DNA of 7,752 nt from NCBI GenBank assembly GCA_003512805.1, contig DOOK01000082.1:1-7752 (forward strand), written 5' to 3'. Position 1 is the stretch's first letter; the number at the start of each line of letters is the position of its first letter. This DNA comes from Erwinia sp. (GTDB lineage Bacteria; Pseudomonadota; Gammaproteobacteria; Enterobacterales; Enterobacteriaceae). Below, one piece after another: positions 1 through 6,189 of this stretch. The translations under genes were made by a program, and so were the position numbers. Below the pieces are notes generated by a model. That model saw only the letters and a list, made by a program, of their open reading frames with translations, made no database searches and was not told the DNA's origin.

Positions 1-149
1 AATAAAATTCTCTCAAGTGTGGGGAAGTAAAAGGTTGCGACCGATTTAAAAGCAATAAAGGATAGCCGGTGAGGGGACTTCAGCCCAACGATTTTAAAGG
101 CGCCAGAGTCGTGCTGAGACGGCCGACGCCCACAACATGATGACCAGGC

Positions 150-746
150 TTATGTCAGGTCGTGCAGCGGTTTACCTGACGGAAGCCCTATGCTGAAATC
201 AGCAAAGGTAATTTCAAGTCCTTGCCTCTCCGGCGTACAGCCCATCACCCCTATAAAGCGTTGTTTAGCTTTTGGCCAGTGGCAGAGCCTTAACAGCGGC
301 CATATTTCGCCGTCTGTCGAATACTGGATCCTTAATGCCTCGTTTTCCAGCGTAGCGCGCATCCAGAAAACCTGGGGATTACCCGGGAACAGACCGGTTG
401 ACCAGTCAGACTTTTCACGTGTAACGACACAGCCTATCGATGACCGATCGTCATTAAATTCAATCCCTGCTTTAACCCAATGCTGTTCGTCATCCCTGAT
501 GAAAATACCCGCCTGGTCGTACAGCTGGCAAAAATCAGCCATCACCTTTACCTGCAGAGTAAAGTCTTCCTCTACGTAAAATCCATAAGCATGACCGGTG
601 TGGCGCTGAAACCCATAATAAGTTTGCTCCCAGAAATCCGTGTTGTCTGCCGTGGTTAACCTTAGCTTCCCACTCTCAAACGAATACTCATCGGGCCGGT
701 TAATCCAGACGCCTGCTTCTGCTTTCAGCGAATCAATAACAACCAT
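150..746 (-). CDS. DUF1349 family protein (concanavalin-like fold)
   Basis: A 198-residue soluble protein, near the usual length for DUF1349 proteins (about 180-210). Family hallmarks are visible: YDQAG at residues 76-80 followed by FIRDDEQHW, the WVKAGIEF segment at 90-97, and VVTREKSDWS at 107-116. DUF1349 proteins are expected to form a beta-sandwich related to concanavalin-A-like lectins and glucanases; the yeast relative Ree1 is linked to enolase regulation, but the biochemical role of bacterial members is unknown. There is no signal peptide or membrane segment, so it is probably cytoplasmic. The start is supported by a GGGAG Shine-Dalgarno site seven bases upstream of the ATG. It is transcribed alone, with a possible operator and promoter 70-100 bp upstream. 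A role in carbohydrate binding is inference from the fold only. Confidence 0.88.
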   Translation of the reverse strand: MVVIDSLKAEAGVWINRPDEYSFESGKLRLTTADNTDFWEQTYYGFQRHTGHAYGFYVEEDFTLQVKVMADFCQLYDQAGIFIRDDEQHWVKAGIEFNDDRSSIGCVVTREKSDWSTGLFPGNPQVFWMRATLENEALRIQYSTDGEIWPLLRLCHWPKAKQRFIGVMGCTPERQGLEITFADFSIGLPSGKPLHDLT

Positions 747-797
747 CCGTTTTCTCCCTGTTCAGTGTTTATCAGACAGACCGTTTTGCATTTTCTT

Positions 798-827
798 TGA
801 TGGATCAAAATGGGGTAACGTCCATCA
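798..827. promoter_or_regulatory. Perfect 7-bp inverted repeat, possible operator
   Basis: TGATGGA (798-804) and TCCATCA (821-827) are exact reverse complements separated by 16 bp. The right arm lies within the proposed -10 box of the DUF1349 gene and the left arm lies just past the expected transcription start. A dyad in this place is typical of a repressor operator. The regulator is unknown, and no repressor gene is present in the window. Confidence 0.35.
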
Positions 828-851
828 TAAGCAGCTGTTGATTAATGCTAA
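824..851 (-). promoter_or_regulatory. Putative sigma-70 promoter of the DUF1349 gene
   Basis: Reading the minus strand, TTAGCA (851-846, 4/6 to TTGACA) is followed after 16 bp by TATGAT (829-824, 5/6 to TATAAT). Initiation would fall near 817, giving a leader of about 70 nt before the ATG at 746. The -10 box is good but the -35 box is weak, and this is a visual match only. It overlaps the inverted repeat at 798-827, as would be expected of a regulated promoter. Confidence 0.35.
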
Positions 852-1479
852 AGGGGGGTGATGAACCTTTTAAACAAACTTATGATCCAGGCCGCAGGGT
901 ATTAAAACACCTGTGATGTGCATCCTGTCAGCGTAGCCGATCGTTGCCGAATCGGTTCCGTTATGGCGAAAATTGCTTTTTATCCATGTCGACAGGTGAA
1001 ACCAGCACAGGCGCACGACTGGCCATTATACGCAGCAGGTGAAATTATCGGCTGATTCAGGGCCTGAAGCGGGGCATCCGTCCCTTCTTACGGATCAATT
1101 GCCCGTTTAGTCGCTTCCTTAGCTGCCCGCATCCGCCCAGGTACGCAGGTTGTCAGCTAAGTCGATATACATCGCAATGCTATTGACGCTGATGCTCAGG
1201 TTACCTTCTGAACCAGACGCCTCAATGCCGTCCTGGCGTGCCCGAAAAATTTTGCGGCTCAGACGTCCGCCCCGGCATCAGCCTGTTCAGGTAGATTCAC
1301 GAGCTGCCTGTCGTGCCTGCGAGTTTAAGCCTGTTACTCGTCACGAGGGGTAAGCCGAAACCGGCGTGGCAGAGAGTGGGGCGCCATCCTTAACCGCGGG
1401 GCTGGCGCTCTGAATGATGCTGATTTTCTTTGCCGCTAAGGGGAGGCGATACCTGCAAGCTTGCTGTTGTGGGCCTCGT

Positions 1480-1508
1480 CCTGCCGCGAGCTTCGGCAGG
1501 CGTTTTTT
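1480..1508 (+). terminator. Orphan rho-independent terminator
   Basis: CCTGCCG (1480-1486) pairs perfectly with CGGCAGG (1494-1500) across a 7-base loop, followed by CG and six T residues (1503-1508) on the plus strand. No plus-strand gene ends upstream of it in the window. It either ends an unrecognised short transcript or insulates the SDR gene that starts 135 bp downstream. Confidence 0.7.
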
Positions 1509-1643
1509 CCTTTTATCCCGCTCAGTCCTGTAATCAATCAGCTATTTTTCAGCAGCCTGCCATACTCAGATAACGAAAATTCGTACATTTATCATTTCTC
1601 ATCGATCAGACAGCCGCGACACAGCGGTTTATAAGGAACAATT

Positions 1644-2630
1644 ATGTTGCAGGAAAAAGTGGCGGTTATTACGGGCGGCACGGCTGGCGTAGGACGCGCC
1701 AGCGCTCAGGCCTTTGCTGAAGCAGGCTATGCCGTAGCGGTGATTGGTCGTGGTGAACAAAGCGTAAAAGAGACGATTGAAGAGTTAAAATTATTTGGTG
1801 TGCCGGCATCAGGCGTGGCGGTAGATGTGGCAGATGGTGGCGCGCTGCTGGCCGCTGGCCGCAAAATTGAAGCGGAACTTGGGCCTATTGATGTCTGGGT
1901 TAACGCCGCCATGCTGACCGTGCTCGCGCCTGTTACGGATATCACTGACGAAGAATTTCAACGCGTCACCGACGTGACGTATCTGGGTTGCGTTCACGGC
2001 ACGCGCGCCGCGCTCACGCTGATGGGAGAACGTGATAAAGGGGTCATTGTGCAGGTAGGGTCAGCGCTCGCTTACCGTTCTGTCCCGCTACAGTCCGCTT
2101 ACTGCGCGGCTAAAGCGGCAATCCGTGGCTTTACGGATTCATTGCGTAGCGAACTCCTGCATAACAAAAGTTCGATTCGGCTGACGATGGTCCATCTGCC
2201 AGGCGTTAATACCCCTCAGTTTGACTGGTCGCGTAACAAAATGGGCAACACAGTTCAGCCCATGGCACCCATTTTTCAGCCGGAGGTCGCCGCTCGCGCC
2301 ATCCTCAAAGCTGCTCGTCAGGCGCCAAGGGAAGTCTGGGTCGGGCGTTCCACTATGCAGTCTATCGTTGGCAATATGCTGTTTCCGGGCCTGCTTGACC
2401 GTATGATGGCGAAACAGGGCTGGAGTGGCCAGATCACCGAGGAGCCGGAAGTTGCCGACCGTCCGGATAACCTGCATCAGCCTGTTGAAGGACTGCACCG
2501 CAGCCACGGTCGCTTTGATGAAAAAGCGGAACAGCGTGCGCTTAACCTGAACGTCAATAACCCCGGTCTGGCAATCCTGGGCGTAGCCGCCGTGGCCTGG
2601 CTGGGGTTACGCAGCTTGCGTCGTCGTTAA
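1644..2630 (+). CDS. SDR family oxidoreductase with C-terminal hydrophobic tail
   Basis: A 328-residue short-chain dehydrogenase/reductase, longer than the usual 250-residue classical SDR. The nucleotide-binding motif TGGTAGVG is at residues 10-17, D61 sits in the expected VDV element, the structural motif is NAA at 87-89 (for NNAG), and the catalytic residues are S140, Y153 and K157 (YCAAK). The fourth member of the usual tetrad, Asn, appears to be replaced by T112 in VTYLG. Residues about 250-305 form an extra charged region, and 308-322 are a hydrophobic stretch followed by RSLRRR, resembling a tail anchor to the inner membrane. The start has SD AAGGA six bases before the ATG. A possible -10 (TATCAT, 1590-1595) lacks a good -35. 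The gene is monocistronic and convergent with the sugar operon. The substrate is unknown; related SDRs with such tails are often only annotated generically. Confidence 0.93.
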   Translation: MLQEKVAVITGGTAGVGRASAQAFAEAGYAVAVIGRGEQSVKETIEELKLFGVPASGVAVDVADGGALLAAGRKIEAELGPIDVWVNAAMLTVLAPVTDITDEEFQRVTDVTYLGCVHGTRAALTLMGERDKGVIVQVGSALAYRSVPLQSAYCAAKAAIRGFTDSLRSELLHNKSSIRLTMVHLPGVNTPQFDWSRNKMGNTVQPMAPIFQPEVAARAILKAARQAPREVWVGRSTMQSIVGNMLFPGLLDRMMAKQGWSGQITEEPEVADRPDNLHQPVEGLHRSHGRFDEKAEQRALNLNVNNPGLAILGVAAVAWLGLRSLRRR

Positions 2631-2691
2631 AGCGTCGTTGCGGACAGGGAAAGGGCAGAGCACCGCGGTTTTTCTGCATTGAAGGCCGCCG

Positions 2692-2724
2692 GTTGAAAGA
2701 AAAGGGCGCTCATTGAGCGCCCTT
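2692..2724 (-). terminator. Strong terminator of the sugar operon, probably bidirectional
   Basis: AAGGGCGCTC (2702-2711) pairs perfectly with GAGCGCCCTT (2715-2724) around a 3-base loop. On the minus strand the stem is followed by a T-rich tract (TTTTCTTT, including the lower stem bases), so it should stop transcripts of the MFS-dehydrogenase-TIM-barrel operon about 30 bp after its last stop codon. The plus-strand side has only TT after the stem, so it would stop SDR transcripts less efficiently. Confidence 0.85.
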
Positions 2725-2753
2725 CATCCGACCAGTTAAATGCTAACAGACTG

Positions 2754-3533
2754 TTACTGCGTGAAGGCCTCACGGAAGGCTTCCAGTGCCGCTACTGAAT
2801 CCTCTGATGCCCAGCCTTCCAGCGCGACCGTGCCCTGGTAGTCAATATCCCGCAAGGCTTGTGCCACTGCCTTATAATTGATCTCGCCGGTACCGGGTTC
2901 TTTTCGGCCCGGCACGTCAGCCACCTGAATTTCACCGATGTGCTTTTGGCTGTGACGAATAAGCTCAATCAGGTTCCCTTCGCCAATTTGTGCATGATAC
3001 AAGTCAAGATTCATTTTCAACGCGGGGCTGTTAACGGCGCTGACCAGGGCCTGTGTATCGGCCGCCAGCGCAAACGGCGTGCCCGGATGGTCGACAGGCA
3101 GATTAAGGTTCTCCAGCGTAAACATTCTCCCGGCGCGTTCGCCCAGCAGGGCCACCTGGCGCAAGGTCTCCACGGCCTTAAGCCACATCGGGCCTGTGAC
3201 CACCGCTACCGGCTTGACCGGCAATCCTCTGTTATCCAGCCCGGTTCCGTGAAGGTTCAGAGCCGGACACTGCAGTCGTTCTGCGACCGCCAGCGAGGCT
3301 TCCGCGCTTTGCAACAGTTGCCGGATGTCGTCGTCATCGGTCAGATTGCCGCTGAGGTAGCCGGTCATGGACGTGAAGCGTGCGCCAGTGGCGACCAGCC
3401 CCTCAATGTCTTTATCGGCCCATCCCCAGATTTCTACGCCAAACCCGAGGGCATGAATGCGTTTCACTCGCTCTACAAACGGCAGCTCAAGGAATACCAT
3501 TTCGGCGCAAACGGAAAGTTGATAAGTGCTCAT
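2754..3533 (-). CDS. Hydroxypyruvate isomerase-like TIM-barrel sugar isomerase/epimerase
   Basis: 259 residues, the full length of the Hyi/OtnI branch of the xylose-isomerase-like TIM-barrel superfamily. The expected divalent-metal ligands are all present: E141 (FTLEN), D177 (MNLDLYH, with H180 nearby), Q203 (GEIQVADVPGR) and E239 (ALEGW). The segment VADVPGRKEPGTGEINY (204-220) is characteristic of this branch. The product is cytoplasmic, with no signal peptide. It is the last gene of the operon: its ATG shares one base with the TGA of the dehydrogenase gene (TGATG), and no good SD precedes it, so translation probably depends on re-initiation. Glyoxylate-pathway genes (gcl, glxR) that accompany true hydroxypyruvate isomerase are not nearby. 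Isomerisation or epimerisation of the keto product made by the neighbouring dehydrogenase is therefore the more likely job, by inference. Confidence 0.9.
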   Translation of the reverse strand: MSTYQLSVCAEMVFLELPFVERVKRIHALGFGVEIWGWADKDIEGLVATGARFTSMTGYLSGNLTDDDDIRQLLQSAEASLAVAERLQCPALNLHGTGLDNRGLPVKPVAVVTGPMWLKAVETLRQVALLGERAGRMFTLENLNLPVDHPGTPFALAADTQALVSAVNSPALKMNLDLYHAQIGEGNLIELIRHSQKHIGEIQVADVPGRKEPGTGEINYKAVAQALRDIDYQGTVALEGWASEDSVAALEAFREAFTQ

Positions 3534-4543
3534 CAGCGTGCATCCATTTTGATGGGGTGGCCTTTCTTGACTGATTCGATACAGGCCAGCGCGATTGCCA
3601 GCGCGTTACGCGCATCGTCACCCGTGGCACGGGGTGTTTCATCGTTAAGAATACAGCGGGCAAACTCCTCCATCTCCGATACGTAGGCTTCCCGCAGCAA
3701 CTCGGAATCCATCCGGGAGGTTTCAATGGCGATACCGCCCTGATGATAGCGTACGCAGTGGGTCGCATTGATATGGCCCGCCTGCAGCATCCCTTTACTG
3801 CCGAAGACTTCACCGCGGACGTCGTAACCATACACCGCCTGAAAATTGGCTTCTGCCGTCGCGATGGCGCCATTGTCAAAACGGATAGTCACTACCGAGG
3901 TATCCAGAAGACCTTTGTCTTTAAAGTCCGGACGCACCAGCGCGTCGGCTAACGCGTAGACTTCCACCGGTTTTGCGCCGGGGTTAAAATGCAGCAGCGT
4001 ATCGAAATCATGAATAAGCGTTTCGAGGAAAATGGTCCATTGGGGAATAGGGGCCGGGTCGCGTAAGGCCGGATCACGGGTGACCGAACGGCTTAGCTGA
4101 GTCGTGCCATTTTCACCTGATTTCACTGTCGCAATCGCCGCGGCAAAGCCGCTGTCAAAACGGCGATTGAAACCGACCTGCAATACCACACCGGCATTTT
4201 TGGCCGCCGCAATCGCGCGATCGGCTTCCTCAAGCGTAACGGCCATCGGCTTCTCGCAAAAAACATGTTTTCCTGCCGTCGCGGCCGCTATTACCCATTC
4301 AGCATGGGTGCGTGCCGGGGCAGCAATGGCAATGGCGTCAATATCGGGATCCTGCAACAGCGCATGCAGATCGCTGTAGGCTTTAGCCACGCCGAGCCGC
4401 TGCGCCAGTTTCTCCGCTGCGCCGGGCTGCGGGTCGGCTATGGCCGCCAGCACGGCTCCCGGAACACGCCAGGCAAGATTTTCAGCATGGAAACTGCCCA
4501 TCCGTCCTGCCCCGATAAGACCTACGCGCACAGTTTTCATCAT
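3533..4543 (-). CDS. Gfo/Idh/MocA family NAD(P)-dependent dehydrogenase, inositol 2-dehydrogenase-like
   Basis: 336 residues from the chosen ATG. The N-terminal Rossmann fold shows GLIGAGRMG (8-16), an acidic residue D37 at the end of the second strand (favouring NAD), and CEKP (96-99) with the catalytic K98. The C-terminal domain has GFNRRFD (124-130) and IHDFDTL with the probable catalytic H178. In characterised Bacillus IolG the triad is Lys-Asp-x3-His; here the Asp position is E174 (ETLIHDFD), so the substrate may differ from myo-inositol. The likely reaction is oxidation of a secondary hydroxyl of a sugar or cyclitol to a ketone. Possible starts are GTG 4546, ATG 4543 and ATG 4540; the SD AAGGAG (4552-4557) overlaps the permease stop and sits 8 bases before ATG 4543. 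It is the second gene of the operon and is translationally coupled to the next. Confidence 0.92.
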   Translation of the reverse strand: MMKTVRVGLIGAGRMGSFHAENLAWRVPGAVLAAIADPQPGAAEKLAQRLGVAKAYSDLHALLQDPDIDAIAIAAPARTHAEWVIAAATAGKHVFCEKPMAVTLEEADRAIAAAKNAGVVLQVGFNRRFDSGFAAAIATVKSGENGTTQLSRSVTRDPALRDPAPIPQWTIFLETLIHDFDTLLHFNPGAKPVEVYALADALVRPDFKDKGLLDTSVVTIRFDNGAIATAEANFQAVYGYDVRGEVFGSKGMLQAGHINATHCVRYHQGGIAIETSRMDSELLREAYVSEMEEFARCILNDETPRATGDDARNALAIALACIESVKKGHPIKMDAR

Positions 4544-4551
4544 CACAGAAA

Positions 4552-4557
4552 CTCCTT
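4552..4557 (-). promoter_or_regulatory. Ribosome binding site of the dehydrogenase gene, overlapping the upstream stop codon
   Basis: Minus-strand AAGGAG shares bases with the TAA stop of the permease gene (4558-4556). Spacing is 5 bases to GTG 4546, 8 to ATG 4543 and 11 to ATG 4540, which favours 4543 or 4546 as the start. The overlap should couple dehydrogenase translation to termination on the permease gene. Confidence 0.7.
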
Positions 4558-6004
4558 ATTGTTTAGGGTTTGCCCACTCGGGCAGGGAAGATTCAACAGG
4601 CCGCTGCGCCGTAGCAGCGAAGCGGCGGGATTTCGACAGCATCAGCGGTTCGATATGTTCAAGAGAGACGCCACGGGTTTCAGGCAGGAAACGCTGCACA
4701 AACCAGAACGCCACCAGACATCCCACCGCGCACAGCATCAGCGGAAACGCACCGTGGAAATGGGTCATCAGCAGCGCGCTGCGGTTCATCATGGGAAAAC
4801 TTTGCGTAACGATAAAATTCGCTACGTACATGGAAGAGAAAGCGAAGCCCATCGCCACGGCACGGATGCGGTTAGGGAATATTTCAGAAATCAGCAGCCA
4901 CGCGCCGAGGCTCCACGACAGACCGAAGATCAGGACAAAGGCCACCAGCCCGATCACCGGCAGCAGGCCGTCAATCTGCGCGATAAAGGCCCATGAGGTG
5001 AAAATCAGGCAAAGCGCACAACCTATTGCCCCCCAGCGCAGCAGCAGCGTCCGGCCGAAGCGGTCAATCGTGCTCAGACAGACAGCCACACCCACCAGCA
5101 GCGCTACGCCAAGAAAGATGCTCTGGAACAGGGAGTCCTGCGTGCTACCGGTAATATTCTGCAGCAGGGATGGCGCGTAATAGAGCAGGATATTAATACC
5201 TGAAACCTGCTGGAGAACCGCAATGGCGCACCCTATCAGCAAAATGTAGCGCGCACGCGGGTCACGCAAGATGCCGTGCTGGCTGTTTTGAGTCTCTGTA
5301 TGCTGAGATGAGGCAAGGATCTCCGTAAGTAAACGCCCGGCGTGCTGTGCGTTAGACAAGCGGGTCAGCACCTGGCGAGCCTGGTCCGTTTTGCCCTTTA
5401 GCGCCAGCCAGCGAGGGGATTCCGGCATCATCGGCACCAGCAGCAGGAACAGCGCACAGGGCACTACGCCGGAAGCCAGCATCCAGCGCCAGCCTTCGCT
5501 GACAATCCAGGCATGGGGCATACCGCGCGCAATCAGATAATTCACGACGTATACCGTGACCTGGCCCCCGACCATCAGCATTTGCTGTAAGCCAAGCATA
5601 CGGCCGCGCCAGTCCTTGGGGGAGATTTCCGCGATATACAGCGGGGTAATGGCTGACGCCATCCCCACTGCCAGCCCACCGATTAATCGGTAAAGCACAA
5701 AGCCCGTTAGCGAATGGGCGAGAGCGGATCCTATCGCTGATATAACAAACAGGACGGCGGTGATAATCAACGTGGGCTTGCGGCCAATACGGTCTGAAAC
5801 GTAGCCGACGCCCCACGCGCCTGCCACGCATCCCAGAATGACATTTGAAACAGCCCAGCCGCTTTCCCAGGGAGAAAGGTTGAGATGTTCCGTTAAGGGT
5901 TCAATCACGCCGGAGATAACCGAAGCGTCATAGCCAAGGATTACGCCGCTGAGTGAAGCAATGGAGCAGATGAACAGAATCAACCGGATATTATGTTTAC
6001 GCAT
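4556..6004 (-). CDS. Sugar-porter family MFS transporter
   Basis: 482 residues, the usual length, with twelve predicted membrane helices in the inner membrane. The sugar-porter signatures occur in order (numbering from the chosen ATG): GYD in helix 1 (24-26), GYVSDRIGRK (67-76) between helices 2 and 3, PLYIAEISP followed by RG (121-135), PESPRWL (194-200) at the start of the central loop, QQVSGIN (265-271) in helix 7, DRFGR (314-318), SEIFPNRIR (373-381) and LPETRG (440-445) after helix 12. These families import hexoses, pentoses or inositol with protons. ATG 6004 is preferred over GTG 6007 because the SD AAGGGG lies 5 bases before the ATG and only 2 before the GTG. It is the first gene of the operon, behind a probable sigma-54 promoter. 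The transported substrate cannot be told from sequence. Confidence 0.95.
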   Translation of the reverse strand: MRKHNIRLILFICSIASLSGVILGYDASVISGVIEPLTEHLNLSPWESGWAVSNVILGCVAGAWGVGYVSDRIGRKPTLIITAVLFVISAIGSALAHSLTGFVLYRLIGGLAVGMASAITPLYIAEISPKDWRGRMLGLQQMLMVGGQVTVYVVNYLIARGMPHAWIVSEGWRWMLASGVVPCALFLLLVPMMPESPRWLALKGKTDQARQVLTRLSNAQHAGRLLTEILASSQHTETQNSQHGILRDPRARYILLIGCAIAVLQQVSGINILLYYAPSLLQNITGSTQDSLFQSIFLGVALLVGVAVCLSTIDRFGRTLLLRWGAIGCALCLIFTSWAFIAQIDGLLPVIGLVAFVLIFGLSWSLGAWLLISEIFPNRIRAVAMGFAFSSMYVANFIVTQSFPMMNRSALLMTHFHGAFPLMLCAVGCLVAFWFVQRFLPETRGVSLEHIEPLMLSKSRRFAATAQRPVESSLPEWANPKQ

Positions 6005-6009
6005 CACAA

Positions 6010-6015
6010 CCCCTT
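6010..6015 (-). promoter_or_regulatory. Ribosome binding site that sets the permease start
   Basis: Minus-strand AAGGGG is followed by five bases and then ATG 6004. The in-frame GTG at 6007 would leave only two bases, which is too close for efficient initiation. Confidence 0.65.
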
Positions 6016-6051
6016 TTCTTTTAACGCTTTCAACTTGTCTGTAAGGGGTAT

Positions 6052-6067
6052 TGCAAAGGCGATGCCA
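6052..6067 (-). promoter_or_regulatory. Sigma-54 (-24/-12) promoter of the sugar operon
   Basis: The minus strand reads TGGCATCGCCTTTGCA, preceded by T. Against TGGCAC-N5-TTGCW only the last base of the -24 box differs; the invariant GG and GC are separated by exactly 10 bases and the -12 box TTGCA is perfect. Initiation would be near 6041, giving a leader of about 37 nt before ATG 6004 that contains the SD. The gene for a sigma-54 activator with an intact GAFTG motif lies immediately upstream and divergent, which strongly supports the site. Confidence 0.82.
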
Positions 6068-6086
6068 ACCGCAATGTGGCCGGTAA

Positions 6087-6102
6087 TGTGAAGTGCCACA
6101 CG
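6087..6102. promoter_or_regulatory. Possible CRP-type site
   Basis: TGTGA (6087-6091), six bases, then ACACG (6098-6102) matches the core TGTGA-N6-TCACA at 8 of 10 positions, with TAA and TTT flanks as in good CRP sites. Its centre is about 54 bp upstream of the expected operon start and about 71 bp upstream of the regulator's expected start, a class I activation distance for the latter. This is a visual match only. It overlaps a longer dyad, TGTGGC (6075-6080) with GCCACA (6095-6100), which could be an alternative site for another protein. Confidence 0.3.
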
Positions 6103-6129
6103 TTTAGAGATCACAAACTGGAAACAAAA

Positions 6130-6160
6130 TTTACATGTCAACTTAACATGTCAATAAAAT
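6130..6160 (+). promoter_or_regulatory. Putative sigma-70 promoter of the regulator gene
   Basis: TTTACA (6130-6135, 5/6 to TTGACA) is followed by AATAAA after 17 bp (4/6) or TAAAAT after 19 bp (6155-6160, 5/6). Initiation would fall near 6165-6168, just before the SD AGGA (6179-6182) and ATG 6190. It overlaps the TGTCNA half-sites, so the regulator could repress its own gene when bound. Confidence 0.35.
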
Positions 6161-6179
6161 GGACAGTCCATCATCGACA
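6136..6179. promoter_or_regulatory. Four TGTCNA half-sites in nested dyad, candidate enhancer for the activator
   Basis: TGTCAA occurs at 6136-6141 and 6149-6154 on the plus strand; TGTCCA (6165-6160) and TGTCGA (6179-6174) occur on the minus strand. The inner pair forms TGTC-N9-GACA (6149-6165, centre 6157) and the outer pair is centred at 6157.5, with steps of 13, 13 and 14 bp. The cluster lies about 95-138 bp upstream of the expected sigma-54 start site, the usual place for an enhancer-binding protein. Its assignment to the divergent regulator is inference. Confidence 0.5.
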
Positions 6180-6189
6180 GGATGCGCAG

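Larger units (their letters stand above)
747..1643. other. Gene-poor 0.9-kb interval
   Basis: No convincing gene lies between the DUF1349 start and the SDR start. Contents seen: the DUF1349 promoter and inverted repeat (798-851); an SD-like G-rich stretch before a 14-codon ORF (861-905), with more open codons in the same frame after its TAA; three short open blocks on the minus strand in different frames (1119-1277, 1259-1324, 1341-1541), none with a proper ribosome site and start; a perfect 10-bp palindrome GCAAGCTTGC at 1455-1464; and a rho-independent terminator at 1480-1508. The pattern fits a decayed gene or a non-coding element; a small RNA ending at the terminator is possible. Confidence 0.6.

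Noticed and set aside
190..579. 129-residue plus-strand ORF
   Set aside because: Antisense to the well-supported DUF1349 gene; the product has no recognisable motif.
1150..1353. 67-residue plus-strand ORF
   Set aside because: Arg/Pro/Ala-rich product with no recognisable motif and no SD before its start; it lies opposite the minus-strand open blocks and looks like a chance frame.
2655..2677. GCAGA...TCTGC hairpin with a T-run as a terminator of the SDR gene
   Set aside because: The T-run is inside the hairpin arm and the stem is weak; the perfect 10-bp stem at 2702-2724 is a far better terminator.
2859..3686. 275-residue plus-strand ORF
   Set aside because: Lies opposite the isomerase and dehydrogenase genes, whose family motifs are clear; its own product shows none.
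4265..5180. Overlapping plus-strand ORFs of 243 and 246 residues
   Set aside because: Opposite the dehydrogenase and permease genes, with His/Arg-rich compositions typical of antisense frames.
6083..6098. A second sigma-54 promoter on the minus strand beginning with a perfect -24 box TGGCAC (6098-6093)
   Set aside because: The bases at the -12 position read ATTAC and lack the invariant GC at the right spacing.
6100..6115. CRP site using TCACA at 6111-6115
   Set aside because: Only one half matches; the partner half (ACGTT) has no agreement with TGTGA.
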